From Pseudomonas sp. LBUM920 (GTDB lineage Bacteria > Pseudomonadota > Gammaproteobacteria > Pseudomonadales > Pseudomonadaceae): a stretch of 64,000 nt of DNA. Below are positions 1 through 8,437 of this stretch, one piece after another; the first letter of the stretch is position 1; the number at the start of each line of letters is the position of its first letter. Both the position numbers and the translations under genes were made by a program. The stretch lies in assembly GCF_003852315.1 (NCBI RefSeq), contig NZ_CP027762.1:3577501-3641500 (forward strand), written 5' to 3'. The notes beneath the pieces are model-generated. The model saw nothing but the letters and a program-made list of their open reading frames with translations, was not told where the DNA came from and did no database searches.

Positions 1-1260
1 AGCCTATTTTGCACTGACAGACCGCCTTCGCGAGCAAGCCCGCTCCCACAGTGTTGACTGCATTTCAGGCCACGCCGATCAACAGCTGGCTAAACATGCT
101 GCAAATGTGGGAGCTGGCTTGCCTGCGATAGCGGTGCATCAGTCAGCTCTTTTTTCACTGAAAGACCGCCTTCGCGAGCAAGCCCGCTCCCACAGTTTTG
201 AATGCATTTCAGCCCACGCCGATCAGCAGCTAACTAAACACTCTCCAAATGTGGGAGCTGGCTTGCCTGCGATAGCGGTGCATCAGTCAGCTCTTTTTTC
301 ACTGAAAGACCGCCTTCGCGAGCAAGCCCGCTCCCACAGTGTTGACTGCATTTCAGGCCACGCCGATTAGCAGCTGGCTAAACACGCTCCAAATATGGGA
401 GCTGGCTTGCCTGCGATAGCGGTGGGTCAGCCAGCCTGTTTTTCACTGACAGACCGCCTTCGCGAGCAAGCCCGCTCCCACAGTGTTGACTGCATTTCAG
501 GCCGGGCCGGTCAGCAGCTGGCTAAACATGCTGCAAATGTGGGAGCTGGCTTGCCTGCGATAGCGGTGGGTCAGCCAACCTGTTTTTCACTGACAGACCG
601 CCTTCGCGAGCAAGCCCGCTCCCACAGTGTTGACTGCATTTCAGGCGGGGCCGGTCAGCAGCTGGCTAATCACGCTGCAAATGTGGGAGCGGGCTTGCCT
701 GCGATAGCGGTGGGTCAGCCAACCTGTTTTTCACTGAAAGACCGCCTTCGCGAGCAAGCCCGCTCCCACAGTGTTGACTGCATTTCAGGCCGGGCCGGTC
801 AGCAGCTGGCTAAACATGCTGTAAATGTGGGAGCTGGCTTGCCTGCGATAGCGGTGGGTCAGCCAACCTGTTTTTCACTGAAAGACCGCCTTCGCGAGCA
901 AGCCCGCTCCCACAGTGTTGACTGCATTTCAGGCCGGGCCGGTCAGCAGTTGGCTAAACATGCTGTAAATGTGGGAGCTGGCTTGCCTGCGATAGCGGTG
1001 GATCAGCCAACCTTTTTTTCACTGACAGACCGCCTTCGCGGGCAAGCCCGCTCCCACAGCGTTGACTGCATTTCAGGCCACGCCGATCAGCAGCTGGCTA
1101 AGCCCGCTCCAAATGTGGGAGCTGGCTTGCCTGCGATAGCGGTGGATCAGCCAACCTGTTTTTCACTGACAGACCGCCTTCGCGGGCAAGCCCGCTCCCA
1201 CAGTGTTGACTGCATTTCAGGCCACGCCGATCAGCAGCTGGCTAAGCCCGCTCCCACAAG
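1..1260. repeat. Tandem array of 144-bp REPIN-containing units
   Basis: The same 144-bp unit recurs with no length change. The left REP arm (GTGGGAGCTGGCTTGCC or close variants) starts at 107, 251, 395, 539, 683, 827, 971 and 1115. The inverted right arm (GCAAGCCCGCTCCCAC) ends near 50, 194, 338, 482, 626, 770, 914, 1058 and 1202. Each pair can fold into an imperfect hairpin of about 89 bp, followed by a spacer of about 55 bp containing TTGACTGCATTTCAGGCC. The array enters from the left edge, so its full size is unknown, and it ends in a hybrid half-unit near 1240-1260. Units differ only by point changes. Because 144 is a multiple of three, open frames run through it, but I see no sign that they are genes. 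Confidence 0.95.
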
Positions 1261-1277
1261 TTTTACTGCATTTCACA

Positions 1278-2015
1278 TCAAGTCAGGTAGGGCACGGCAA
1301 TCAACAGGATGGCCGTGCCATGGGCCACGGTTGCCGGCAACACGCCATAGCGCATGCGCACCAGCGCGCAGGCCAGGCCTTCGATCAGGGTGAACAGCAA
1401 TACCGGCCAGCCCAACTGGGTGACACTCAAGGCCAGAAACGCGTGGCAGGCCGCAAAGGCTACGCCGCTGATCAATGCCGCGCGCAATGGCGTCACCTGC
1501 TGTTCGAGGTAGCCCTGCAAAAACCCGCGAAACAGCACCTCCTCCAACGCATTCGCGCCATAGGCCAGCACCACCATCCCCGGCAGCCAGACCCAGTAGC
1601 CGTGAATCTCGAACGCCTCGATGCCCTGGTAAACCCGCAGCGGCACACCGAGCAAACAGCCCACCACAAGCCCCACGGCCAAACCCAGCGCAGGATTGCC
1701 GATGGTCCAGCGCATCAGCCGCCATAACTCCGGCGCCGTGCGTGCAAGCACCATAATCAGCAGCACTGACATCCCACCCAGCGCCGCCAATACAAAGGCA
1801 TTCGCGCTGAACGCGATCTGCACCTCGCTGCTGAGCGACCACATCCCGAGCGGCGTCATCGCGTCACGCATCAACACAAATGCCGTCAGCAGGATCAGGA
1901 TGCGCATCGCCAGCATCGCCCTGGGCGTCAGCGCAAACCACAGCCCAAACAGCACCAGCCCCGGCGCCAGGTGAACGCCGTAGTTGGTCAGTACGCCCAT
2001 GCCTTGGGTGATCAT
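1278..2015 (-). CDS. CPBP (CAAX/bacteriocin-processing) family intramembrane metalloprotease
   Basis: This is a membrane protein of about 245 aa with several hydrophobic segments. The C-terminal half has the CPBP (Abi/Rce1-like) signature: EEVLFR, matching EExxxR, in the segment NALEEVLFRGFLQGYL; FAACHAF, matching FxxxH; and a final segment with AHGTAILL. Family members are glutamate/histidine metal proteases in the inner membrane, and their substrates in Pseudomonas are mostly unknown. I chose the ATG at 2015 because GAGG sits five bases upstream on the coding strand. An earlier in-frame start at 2042 would overlap the RidA gene. It is the last gene of a probable three-gene operon with RidA and DUF6434, and it abuts the REPIN array. 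The fold is clear; the function is not. Confidence 0.8.
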   Translation of the reverse strand: MITQGMGVLTNYGVHLAPGLVLFGLWFALTPRAMLAMRILILLTAFVLMRDAMTPLGMWSLSSEVQIAFSANAFVLAALGGMSVLLIMVLARTAPELWRLMRWTIGNPALGLAVGLVVGCLLGVPLRVYQGIEAFEIHGYWVWLPGMVVLAYGANALEEVLFRGFLQGYLEQQVTPLRAALISGVAFAACHAFLALSVTQLGWPVLLFTLIEGLACALVRMRYGVLPATVAHGTAILLIAVPYLT

Positions 2016-2022
2016 GCCGGCC

Positions 2023-2493
2023 TCAACCGTGGGCGACAGCAATCATGTCGATCTCGACCGCTGCCGATTTCGGCAACTGCATCACCCCCACCGACGTGCG
2101 GGTGTGCGTGCCGGCGCTGCCGAGAATTTCATGCAGCAGGTCCGACGCACCGTTGGCCACCTCGCTTTGCTGATCAAAGTCTTCGGCGCTGCGCACGTAC
2201 ACGGTGATACGTGCGATGGCCTTGACTTGATCCAGCGAGCCCAATGCCTGCTTGAGCAAGCCCAGGCAACGCAGCGCGCTGATGCCGGCGGCGATTTGCG
2301 CCTGGGCCAGGGTCAGGCTTTCGCCGACTCTGCCGGGCAGCACGATCGTGTCGCCGACCCGGGGGATCTGGCCGCTGATGTACAGGTGGTGACCATCGCG
2401 CACCAAGGGTGTGTAGTTGCCACCGATTTTGAACTCGTCCAGTTGATAGCCGAGGCGCTGCTGGGCTGCCTGGTATTTTTCGTCTGCTGTCAT
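2023..2493 (-). CDS. RidA family protein (YjgF/YER057c/UK114)
   Basis: A protein of 156 aa with the RidA-like trimeric fold. Typical stretches are LYISGQIP near the N-terminus, the middle helix region with LGSLDQVKAIARITVYV, and a C-terminal segment with TRTSVGVMQLPKSAAVEID. The best-known RidA enzymes hydrolyse reactive enamine/imine intermediates from PLP enzymes. This one belongs to the longer YjgH/UK114-like branch, whose substrates are less certain. The arginine of TRTSVG is in the usual catalytic position (by memory). I took the ATG at 2493 (MTADEKYQ); ten more residues are open upstream but would run into the preceding gene. It starts five bases after the DUF6434 stop and ends eight bases before the CPBP start, which suggests co-transcription. 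Confidence 0.88.
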   Translation of the reverse strand: MTADEKYQAAQQRLGYQLDEFKIGGNYTPLVRDGHHLYISGQIPRVGDTIVLPGRVGESLTLAQAQIAAGISALRCLGLLKQALGSLDQVKAIARITVYVRSAEDFDQQSEVANGASDLLHEILGSAGTHTRTSVGVMQLPKSAAVEIDMIAVAHG

Positions 2494-2498
2494 GCTCG

Positions 2499-2708
2499 TC
2501 AAACCTCGTTGCGACGTTGCCACTCATCCACCACATCGCTCAGGGTCTTGGGGATGTCGCTGCGAATCCAGGCCATGAAGGGCCGGTCGAACTTGAACCC
2601 CGGCCCGCAGTGTTCAAGCATGAAACGGCGAACGTTCTGGGTATTTTTGTAGTGTGGGGTGACGGGGGTGGCGCGGGTAATAACGTCGCTGTGCCAGTTA
2701 AAATCCAC
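2499..2708 (-). CDS. DUF6434 domain protein (small, GTG start)
   Basis: A 69-aa protein that is almost entirely one conserved domain, with HSDVITRATPVT, YKNTQNVRRF and FDRPFMAWIR. I recognise this as DUF6434, also found next to SAP domains in larger proteins. Its biochemical role is unknown to me. The frame is open further upstream (ATG at 2789), but that extension looks unlike the family. A GTG at 2708 is preceded by GAGGG with suitable spacing, so I prefer the short form. It heads a tight cluster with the RidA and CPBP genes downstream on the same strand. Basic and aromatic residues suggest nucleic-acid or protein binding, but that is only a guess. Confidence 0.75.
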   Translation of the reverse strand: MDFNWHSDVITRATPVTPHYKNTQNVRRFMLEHCGPGFKFDRPFMAWIRSDIPKTLSDVVDEWQRRNEV

Positions 2709-2966
2709 TTTTCCCTCGGGGGTTCTTGTTGTGTCGGCAGTAGCATAGCGATGTGCTACTTGAGCAGGAAGCGGCACGGTAAAACTCACACCCCTACACG
2801 ATGTGTTGAGATGTCGTACAAGACTATAAAGCGCTTATAACGCGTCATCGCCTAACCTTTTCAACATATTTCAAAATTTCACTTTCCTTCCCCATCAGAA
2901 ATATTGCATGGTTGTACGACGACTTAAATAATCGTGCCCGACCCCAACAACAATAAGGAAACACCC

Positions 2967-3398
2967 ATGCAAAACGTCAAAGTGCTGATCGGTTTTCTGT
3001 GCCTGTTCACCGGCTACGTCGCAGCAGCGCCTGCCCCCGCCGAAAAGGATGTGGCCCAAGCGGTCGACCAACTGACCCAAGCCATGTTGCACCTGGACCT
3101 CAAGCAGCTTCATGCGCTGACCTCCGACAAACTCACCTACGGCCACTCCAGCGGCAAGGTGCAGAACAAAGCGCAATTCATTGCTGATCTGGAAACCCAC
3201 ACCAGCGCGTTCAAGACCCTCGAAATGCAGAACCAGACCATTACCCTCGACGGCGACACGGCCCTGGTGCGTAACCACTTTCACGCACTGGCGGTGAACA
3301 GTGGCGTAGACACGCCGACCGACATCGACAACTTCCAGGTCTGGCAGAAGCAAAAAGGCAAGTGGCTGCTGATCGGGCGCCAGGCTTACAAATACTGA
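2967..3398 (+). CDS. NTF2-like (DUF4440/SnoaL-type) secreted protein
   Basis: A 143-aa protein with an N-terminal signal peptide (VKVLIGFLCLFTGYVAAAPA; cleavage probably after AAA or AAP). The rest resembles the cone-shaped NTF2-like fold: an opening helix with DQLTQAMLHLDLKQLHALT, then LTYGHSSGKVQNKAQFI, and a closing strand WLLIGRQAYKY. Proteins of this type are often annotated as nuclear transport factor 2 family and are implicated in ligand binding or ketosteroid-isomerase-like chemistry; the substrate cannot be told here. The start at 2967 has AAGGAA seven bases upstream. It stands alone, facing the MocR gene end-to-end 29 bp away. Confidence 0.78.
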   Translation: MQNVKVLIGFLCLFTGYVAAAPAPAEKDVAQAVDQLTQAMLHLDLKQLHALTSDKLTYGHSSGKVQNKAQFIADLETHTSAFKTLEMQNQTITLDGDTALVRNHFHALAVNSGVDTPTDIDNFQVWQKQKGKWLLIGRQAYKY

Positions 3399-3427
3399 TG
3401 ACCGGTGGTGAGCTGGCGCGGGTCAGC

Positions 3428-4768
3428 TCACCATTGCACCACCTCGCGGACCTTCACCAGCGCCTCGCGCAGCGCCGACATGCTCACCGAGCCCAACGCC
3501 AAACGCAGCGCGTGGGGCACGGTTGCCGAAACCGCAAACGGCTCGGCGGTGGACACCGAAATGCCTTCGCGCTGCAAGGCCATGGCGATTTGATCGGCCC
3601 TGGCCTCTTCACCCAGCGGCAACCACAGAAAATACGATGACGGGTGGCTGATGTAATGCACGCCCTTGAGCACGTGCGCCGCCAAAGCCTGTCGCGCTTT
3701 GGCATCCTGGCGCTTTTGCGCTTCCAACTGATCGACCGTGCCGTCCTCGATCCAGGCCACGGCCATCGCACTCATGACGCCGGGTACGTTCCAGGTGGTG
3801 GCCATGATGGTGCGTTCCAGTTTCTTTACCCAGGCCGGGGGCGCGACAATAAAGCCGACCCGCAACCCGGTCGCGACGCTCTTGGAAAACCCGCCGACGT
3901 ACACCGTGCGCTCAGGCGCCAGGGTTGCCAATGGGGGCGGCGCCTCCTGCGCCAGAAACGCGTAGGCCGCGTCCTCGATGATCATCAGATTGTGTTGTCG
4001 GGCAATGCCGACTAATCCCTCGCGCTGTTCCAGGCTCATCACCCAACCCAACGGGTTATGCAAGGTCGGAATGCTGTACACCGCGCGCACCGGCCGTTTG
4101 CTGCACAGGCGTTGCAGGGCGTCCAGGTCCGGGCCACTGGCGGTGACCGGGATCGCGACGATTTCAAGGTGCAGGGTTTCGGCCAGCACCTTAAAGCCTG
4201 AATACGTCAGGGCATCGACGGCAATCACATCCCCCGGCTTGAGCAATGCCATCATCGTCACCGCCAAGCCGTGCTGGGCACCGCTGACCACCAGCACTTG
4301 CTCGGCCTCCACCACCAGCCCTCGGCTCAACAGATGCCGCGCCACCGCTGCCCGCTCGTGCAGGCGGCCGGCATGGGGCTGGTAGCGCAGAAGCGCCTCC
4401 AGGTCGCCCGACAGCGCCAATTGGCGCAACGCCGTACGCAGCAAATCGGCCTGGCCCGGCAGCGACGGGTAGTTGAAATTGAGGTCGAGCATGCCCGTCG
4501 CTACCGTCATCTGCCCACTGCCCTGCCCCGGCGGCAACGAGATTTCGCGCACGAAAGTGCCGCGCCCGGTTTCGCCACTGACCAGGCCCATCGCCTCAAG
4601 CTCGCTGTACACACGGCTGGCCGTGACCAGCGCCAGGCCATGGTCGGCGGCCAATTGGCGGTGGGTGGGCAGACGCGTGCCGGGTGGCAGCGCACCGCTG
4701 CGGATATCCCCGGCAAACGCATCGACCAGCGACTTGTAGCGAGCACGTGGCATAAGCGATGTATCCAT
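3428..4768 (-). CDS. MocR-type regulator (GntR wHTH fused to aminotransferase-like domain)
   Basis: A 446-aa fusion. Residues 1-75 form a GntR winged helix-turn-helix (GTRLPTHRQLAADHGLALVT, then GETGRGTFV). The remainder is a fold-type I PLP aminotransferase-like domain with VVSGAQHG, a YSIPTLHNPLG stretch, IIEDAAYA and the PLP-lysine segment GGFSKSVATGLRVGF. MocR proteins use PLP or its aldimine as effector. This one is divergent from an EamA exporter, and a perfect palindrome lies between the two genes, so it very likely controls that exporter and itself. No Shine-Dalgarno precedes the ATG at 4768. A second ATG at 4753 (MPRARYKS) is an alternative start. Confidence 0.9.
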   Translation of the reverse strand: MDTSLMPRARYKSLVDAFAGDIRSGALPPGTRLPTHRQLAADHGLALVTASRVYSELEAMGLVSGETGRGTFVREISLPPGQGSGQMTVATGMLDLNFNYPSLPGQADLLRTALRQLALSGDLEALLRYQPHAGRLHERAAVARHLLSRGLVVEAEQVLVVSGAQHGLAVTMMALLKPGDVIAVDALTYSGFKVLAETLHLEIVAIPVTASGPDLDALQRLCSKRPVRAVYSIPTLHNPLGWVMSLEQREGLVGIARQHNLMIIEDAAYAFLAQEAPPPLATLAPERTVYVGGFSKSVATGLRVGFIVAPPAWVKKLERTIMATTWNVPGVMSAMAVAWIEDGTVDQLEAQKRQDAKARQALAAHVLKGVHYISHPSSYFLWLPLGEEARADQIAMALQREGISVSTAEPFAVSATVPHALRLALGSVSMSALREALVKVREVVQW

Positions 4769-4806
4769 GACAATTTTTTGATTGTCTTAATCTTCGACCC
4801 TAGGAT
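4769..4806 (+). promoter_or_regulatory. Palindromic operator overlapping a promoter for the EamA gene
   Basis: A perfect inverted repeat GACAAT-N6-ATTGTC covers 4769-4786. A good sigma-70-like promoter reads rightward: TTGATT at 4778-4783, a 17-base spacer and TAGGAT at 4801-4806. The right arm of the palindrome therefore overlaps the -35 box, and its left arm touches the start codon of the divergent MocR gene. This arrangement fits repression or autoregulation by the MocR protein. The binding is inferred. Confidence 0.55.
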
Positions 4807-4842
4807 GGCCGAACGCAACTTATCCTTTTCAGGCACGCCCTC

Positions 4843-5733
4843 ATGGAACGCACCTTTGGCCTCAACAGGCTCGACAGCAGCACTCAAGGTTGGATCAACG
4901 GTTTTATCGGCGTGCTCATTTTCAGCGGCTCACTGCCGGCCACGCGCCTGGCGGTGATGGAGTTCAACCCGGTATTCCTGACCATGATCCGCGCCACCCT
5001 CGCCGCCGCGCTGGGGCTGTGCCTGCTGAGACTGTTCAAGGAGAAACGCCCATCGCGCGCGCAAGGGATGCCGCTGGCAATCGTCGCGCTCGGCGTGGTG
5101 ATTGGCTTTCCGCTGCTCACGGCACTGGCGTTGCAATACGTCACCTCGGCGCACTCCATCGTCTTCATCGGCCTGCTGCCACTGGCCACGGCGGTGTTCG
5201 GCGTGCTGCGTGGCGGCGAGCGGCCGCGCCCGGTGTTCTGGCTGTTTTCGATACTCGGCAGCCTGTTGGTGATGGGCTACGCCGTCGCCCAAGGCTTGAG
5301 CGCCGCGCCCGTGGGTGACGTGCTGATGCTGTTGGCGGTGCTGGCATGCGGTTTGGGCTATGCCGAGGGCGCCAAATTGTCACGCACCCTGGGCGGGTGG
5401 CAGGTGATCTGCTGGGCGCTGGTGGTGTCGCTGCCGGTGGTGGCGCCGCTGAGTCTGATCCTCGCCCCCGCAACCTTCAGCGGCATCAGCCTGCCGGCTT
5501 GGCTGAGCCTGGGCTATGTGGCGTTGTTCAGCATGCTCATCGGCTTTGTGTTCTGGTACCGCGGCCTGGCTCAGGGTGGCATCGCCGCCGTCGGCCAGCT
5601 GCAGTTGCTGCAACCCTTCTTCGGCCTGGCGCTGGCGGCGGGCCTGCTGCATGAGCAGGTCAGCCTGGGCATGGTGCTGGTAACGGTTGCGGTGATCGGC
5701 TGCGTGGCCGGCGCGAAACGGTTTGCACGTTAA
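4843..5733 (+). CDS. EamA/DMT-superfamily transporter
   Basis: A 296-aa inner-membrane protein with about ten hydrophobic helices in two homologous halves (two EamA domains, roughly residues 20-145 and 155-290). Typical pieces are FIGVLIFSGSLPATRLAV at the start, TSAHSIVFIGLLPLATAVFG at the end of the first half and QLLQPFFGLALAAGLLHEQ in the second. DMT transporters of this type export metabolites or amino acids; the substrate is not visible. It diverges from a MocR regulator with an operator-like palindrome between them, so the substrate may be an amino compound. Its stop codon overlaps that of the convergent YceI gene. Confidence 0.88.
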   Translation: MERTFGLNRLDSSTQGWINGFIGVLIFSGSLPATRLAVMEFNPVFLTMIRATLAAALGLCLLRLFKEKRPSRAQGMPLAIVALGVVIGFPLLTALALQYVTSAHSIVFIGLLPLATAVFGVLRGGERPRPVFWLFSILGSLLVMGYAVAQGLSAAPVGDVLMLLAVLACGLGYAEGAKLSRTLGGWQVICWALVVSLPVVAPLSLILAPATFSGISLPAWLSLGYVALFSMLIGFVFWYRGLAQGGIAAVGQLQLLQPFFGLALAAGLLHEQVSLGMVLVTVAVIGCVAGAKRFAR

Positions 5734-6296
5734 CGCTGCGGCGCGACCATCTTGAACTTGATGGTGATGTCGTTGGACACCACGCTGTTGCCCGCCCACT
5801 CACCTTCGCCAATCTTGAAGTCGTCGCGCTTGAGCACGAACTCACCGTCGAACACGCCGATGCCGCTTTGCTCCTTGAGCAGCACAGTGATGTCCACCGG
5901 CCGCGTGATGCCCTTGATCGTCAGGTTGCCGGCGATCGTGTAGCGGTTGTCGCCCAGTGCGGTGGCGCCGTTGGATTCATACACGCCGACCGGATAGGCC
6001 GTGGTGTCGAACCACGCGGGCTGTTGCAGTTGGGTATTGGCGTCCGGGCTGCCTGCGTCGATGCTGGCGAGCTGGATCTTGAGCAACGCATGCGCCGCCT
6101 CGGGCTTTTGCGTATCGAACGTCAGGGTGCCTTCAAAGTCGCTGAAGGTGCCATACACTCGCTGCCCGAACTGCTGGAAGGTAAAGCTGATCTGGCTGGC
6201 GGTGCGGTTGACGTCTTTGTATTCCACAGCCTGCGCGCTGGAAAACCAACCGAAGACGAGGGCCAGCAAGAACACCTTGGACATTCGACGCTTCAT
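5730..6296 (-). CDS. YceI family periplasmic protein
   Basis: A 188-aa protein with a signal peptide (SKVFLLALVFGWFSSAQA) and one YceI domain, the lipocalin-like barrel that binds polyisoprenoids. Recognisable pieces are ASQISFTFQQFGQRVYGTF near the N-terminus, AGNLTIKGITRPV in the middle and DDFKIGEGEW towards the end. The protein should be periplasmic. I placed the start at the ATG at 6296, directly before the signal peptide, with GGAG upstream. The upstream open extension has no signal sequence and is unlikely. The last codon TTA/TAA is shared with the stop of the convergent EamA gene. Homologues are linked to stress or isoprenoid-quinone metabolism; the role here is unknown. Confidence 0.88.
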   Translation of the reverse strand: MKRRMSKVFLLALVFGWFSSAQAVEYKDVNRTASQISFTFQQFGQRVYGTFSDFEGTLTFDTQKPEAAHALLKIQLASIDAGSPDANTQLQQPAWFDTTAYPVGVYESNGATALGDNRYTIAGNLTIKGITRPVDITVLLKEQSGIGVFDGEFVLKRDDFKIGEGEWAGNSVVSNDITIKFKMVAPQR

Positions 6297-6417
6297 GAAA
6301 CGCTCCGCGAGAGAAAAGGACACACGTGCTGAGCTAACACGCCATGGCATGGATTTATTCCCATCGGGCGCGCGTCCTGCTAAACAGAGTAGTCGCGAAA
6401 AACAATAAGGACTTTTC

Positions 6418-6912
6418 ATGCCCACCCCTTCTCTGCAGGACACCACCGCCCCCGAAGGCATCTGCTACGGCTGCGGCGGCAGCAACCCGCATGGCCTGCA
6501 CATCAAAAGCCGTTGGGACGCCGATGGCATCCACGTCATCGCCGAGCATCAGCCCGAGGCCAAATACAGCGGCTGGCCCGATCTGGTCTACGGCGGCCTG
6601 ATCGCCATGCTGGTGGACTGCCATTCCAACTGGACGGCCATGGCTTATCACTACCGCGCCGAGCAACGTGAACCCGGCAGCTCGCCGCGCATCGATTGCG
6701 TCACCGGCAACCTCGGCATCAAATTCATCAAGCCCACGCCCATGGGCGTCACGCTGAGCCTGCGCGCGCGGGTTGAGGGCGAGGTGGGGCGCAAGAGCCG
6801 CGTGGTCTGCGAGGTGTACGCCGGTGAGGTGCTCACCGCCATCGGTGACTCGGTGTTCGTGCGCGTCGATACCGGCCAACTGGCGGCTGCCGCCCATGGT
6901 CGCGCGGGCTGA
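6418..6912 (+). CDS. PaaI/hotdog-fold thioesterase
   Basis: A 164-aa single hotdog-domain protein. It has an unusual N-terminal CYGCGGSNPHGL motif (Cys-x2-Cys), seen in a subgroup of PaaI-like thioesterases, followed by YSGWPDLVYGGLIAMLVDCHSNW, which forms the hotdog helix with the catalytic Asp region. Then come GNLGIKFIKPTPMG and a C-terminal strand. The family hydrolyses acyl-CoA thioesters; the substrate is unknown. AAGGAC lies a few bases before the ATG. It starts 121 bp beyond the divergent YceI start and is followed after 44 bp by a dienelactone hydrolase on the same strand, so the two may be co-transcribed. Confidence 0.85.
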   Translation: MPTPSLQDTTAPEGICYGCGGSNPHGLHIKSRWDADGIHVIAEHQPEAKYSGWPDLVYGGLIAMLVDCHSNWTAMAYHYRAEQREPGSSPRIDCVTGNLGIKFIKPTPMGVTLSLRARVEGEVGRKSRVVCEVYAGEVLTAIGDSVFVRVDTGQLAAAAHGRAG

Positions 6913-6956
6913 TCCTGGTCTACATTGATTGCCACCGCTAATCGAGGAATGCACCG

Positions 6957-7844
6957 ATGACTCGTCTCACCGCGAAAGACTTTGCCCCCGAACTGCTGGA
7001 ACTCTACGACGGCTACGCCCATGGCAAGCTCAACCGCCGCGAATTTCTCGACCGCGCCGCACTGTTCACCTTTGGCGGCCTCACCGCCTCTGCGCTGCTG
7101 GCGGCCCTGAGCCCCAACTACGCGCTGGCCGAACAGGTCAAGTTTACCGACCCGGAGATCATCGCCGACTACATCACCTACCCCTCGCCCAAAGGCAACG
7201 GCACGGTGCGCGGCTACCTGGTACGCCCGGCCAAGGCCAGCGGCAAGGTGCCGGCGGTGGTGGTGGTTCACGAAAACCGTGGCCTGAACCCCTACATCGA
7301 AGACGTCGCCCGCCGCCTGGCCAAAGCCGGCTTCATCGCCCTGGCGCCGGACGGCCTGACCTCGATGGGCGGCTACCCCGGCAACGATGAAAAAGGCGTG
7401 GAACTGCAACAGAAAGTCGACCCCGAAAAACTCATGAACGACTTCTTCGCCGCCATCGAATGGCTGATGCACCACGACAACAGCACCGGCAAAGTCGGGA
7501 TTACCGGCTTTTGCTATGGCGGCGGCGTGACCAATGCGGCGGCGGTAGCCTATCCGGAGTTGGGCGCGGCGGTGTCGTTCTACGGCAAACAGCCGGAGGC
7601 CAAAGATGTGCCGCGCATCAAGGCGCCGATCATGCTGCACTACGGCGAGCTGGATACGCGCATCAACGAAGGTTGGCCGGCGTATGAAAAGGCGTTGAAG
7701 GCGGCGGGCACGACGTACGAGGCGTACATCTACAAGGGCGCCAACCACGGGTTTCACAATGACTCAACGCCCCGGTATGACGAGGCGGCGGCGAATCTGG
7801 CGTGGGAAAGAACCCTAGTCTGGTTCCACAAATACCTGGCCTAG
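6957..7844 (+). CDS. Tat-exported dienelactone hydrolase family protein
   Basis: A 295-aa alpha/beta hydrolase. The N-terminal region has a twin-arginine-like motif (LNRREFLDRAA) and a hydrophobic stretch ending in NYALA, suggesting Tat export. The catalytic domain has the dienelactone-hydrolase nucleophile motif GFCYGGG (Cys instead of Ser), then YGELDTRIN with the catalytic Asp and GANHGFHND with the His. Homologues are annotated as carboxymethylenebutenolidase, but a periplasmic, cofactor-free esterase role on an unknown ester is more cautious. An AATCGAGGAATG context gives a GAGG ribosome site. It follows the thioesterase gene in the same direction. Confidence 0.88.
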   Translation: MTRLTAKDFAPELLELYDGYAHGKLNRREFLDRAALFTFGGLTASALLAALSPNYALAEQVKFTDPEIIADYITYPSPKGNGTVRGYLVRPAKASGKVPAVVVVHENRGLNPYIEDVARRLAKAGFIALAPDGLTSMGGYPGNDEKGVELQQKVDPEKLMNDFFAAIEWLMHHDNSTGKVGITGFCYGGGVTNAAAVAYPELGAAVSFYGKQPEAKDVPRIKAPIMLHYGELDTRINEGWPAYEKALKAAGTTYEAYIYKGANHGFHNDSTPRYDEAAANLAWERTLVWFHKYLA

Positions 7845-7950
7845 CCCCGATCTGAAATGTGGAAGCTGGCTCGCCACAACAAGTCAGCGCTCAGCTTGGA
7901 AATAACCCCCGCTTCTCCTGTCACGACACAGAACCCATGTGGGAGCGAAG

Positions 7951-8007
7951 GAAATAAGGGTCAGACCACGGTTAATGCTAGAACCGGGGTCTGACCCCGC
8001 CTCTGCG
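7951..8007 (+). repeat. GGGTCAGACC hairpin repeat, copy 1
   Basis: A 57-bp unit beginning GAAATAAGGGTCAGACC and ending GGGGTCTGACCCCGCC plus TCTGCG. The arms GGGTCAGACC-A-CGGTT and AACCG-G-GGTCTGACCC pair over 15 of 16 positions around an eight-base loop. Confidence 0.85.
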
Positions 8008-8126
8008 CTGCGTTGGGGCGCGAAGCGGCCCCAAAACCTGACGACTCAATTTGTCTGGAGAAGCGCGGTGACTGTTCTGGGGCTGCTGCGCAGCCCAACG
8101 CGGGGCAAGCCCGCTCGCCACAAAGG

Positions 8127-8183
8127 GAAATAAGGGTCAGACCACGGTTAATACTAGAACCGGGGTCTGACCCCGCCTCTGCG
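8127..8183 (+). repeat. GGGTCAGACC hairpin repeat, copy 2
   Basis: Same 57-bp unit, with one change in the loop (ATACTAG instead of ATGCTAG); both arms are intact. Confidence 0.85.
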
Positions 8184-8380
8184 CTCAGCTTGGAAATAAT
8201 CCCCGCTTCTCCTGTCACGACACAGAACCCATGTGGGAGCGGGCTTGCTCGCGAAGGCGGTGTGCCAGCCGGCTGATTGGGCGCTGACCCACCGCATTCG
8301 CGGGCAAGCCCGCTCCCACATGGGGTAGTCGCTGTTTTCCAGATCAGTGTTCGAGGGCATACCGCCGGCAATGGTTGGAA

Positions 8381-8437
8381 GAAATAAGGGTCAGACCACG
8401 GTTAATGCTAGAACCGGGGTCTGACCCCGCCTCTGCG
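8381..8437 (+). repeat. GGGTCAGACC hairpin repeat, copy 3
   Basis: Identical arms and loop to copy 1. It directly follows a fragment copied from the DUF2252 gene tail. Confidence 0.85.

Noticed and set aside
1..1260. CRISPR array
   Set aside because: The units are 144 bp with near-identical spacers and inverted REP arms; there are no unique spacers and no cas genes.
395..1393. A 332-codon open frame with 48-residue repeats in the REPIN array
   Set aside because: The repeat is explained by the 144-bp DNA period (a multiple of three), both arms are REP palindromes, and there is no ribosome site or protein-like codon pattern.
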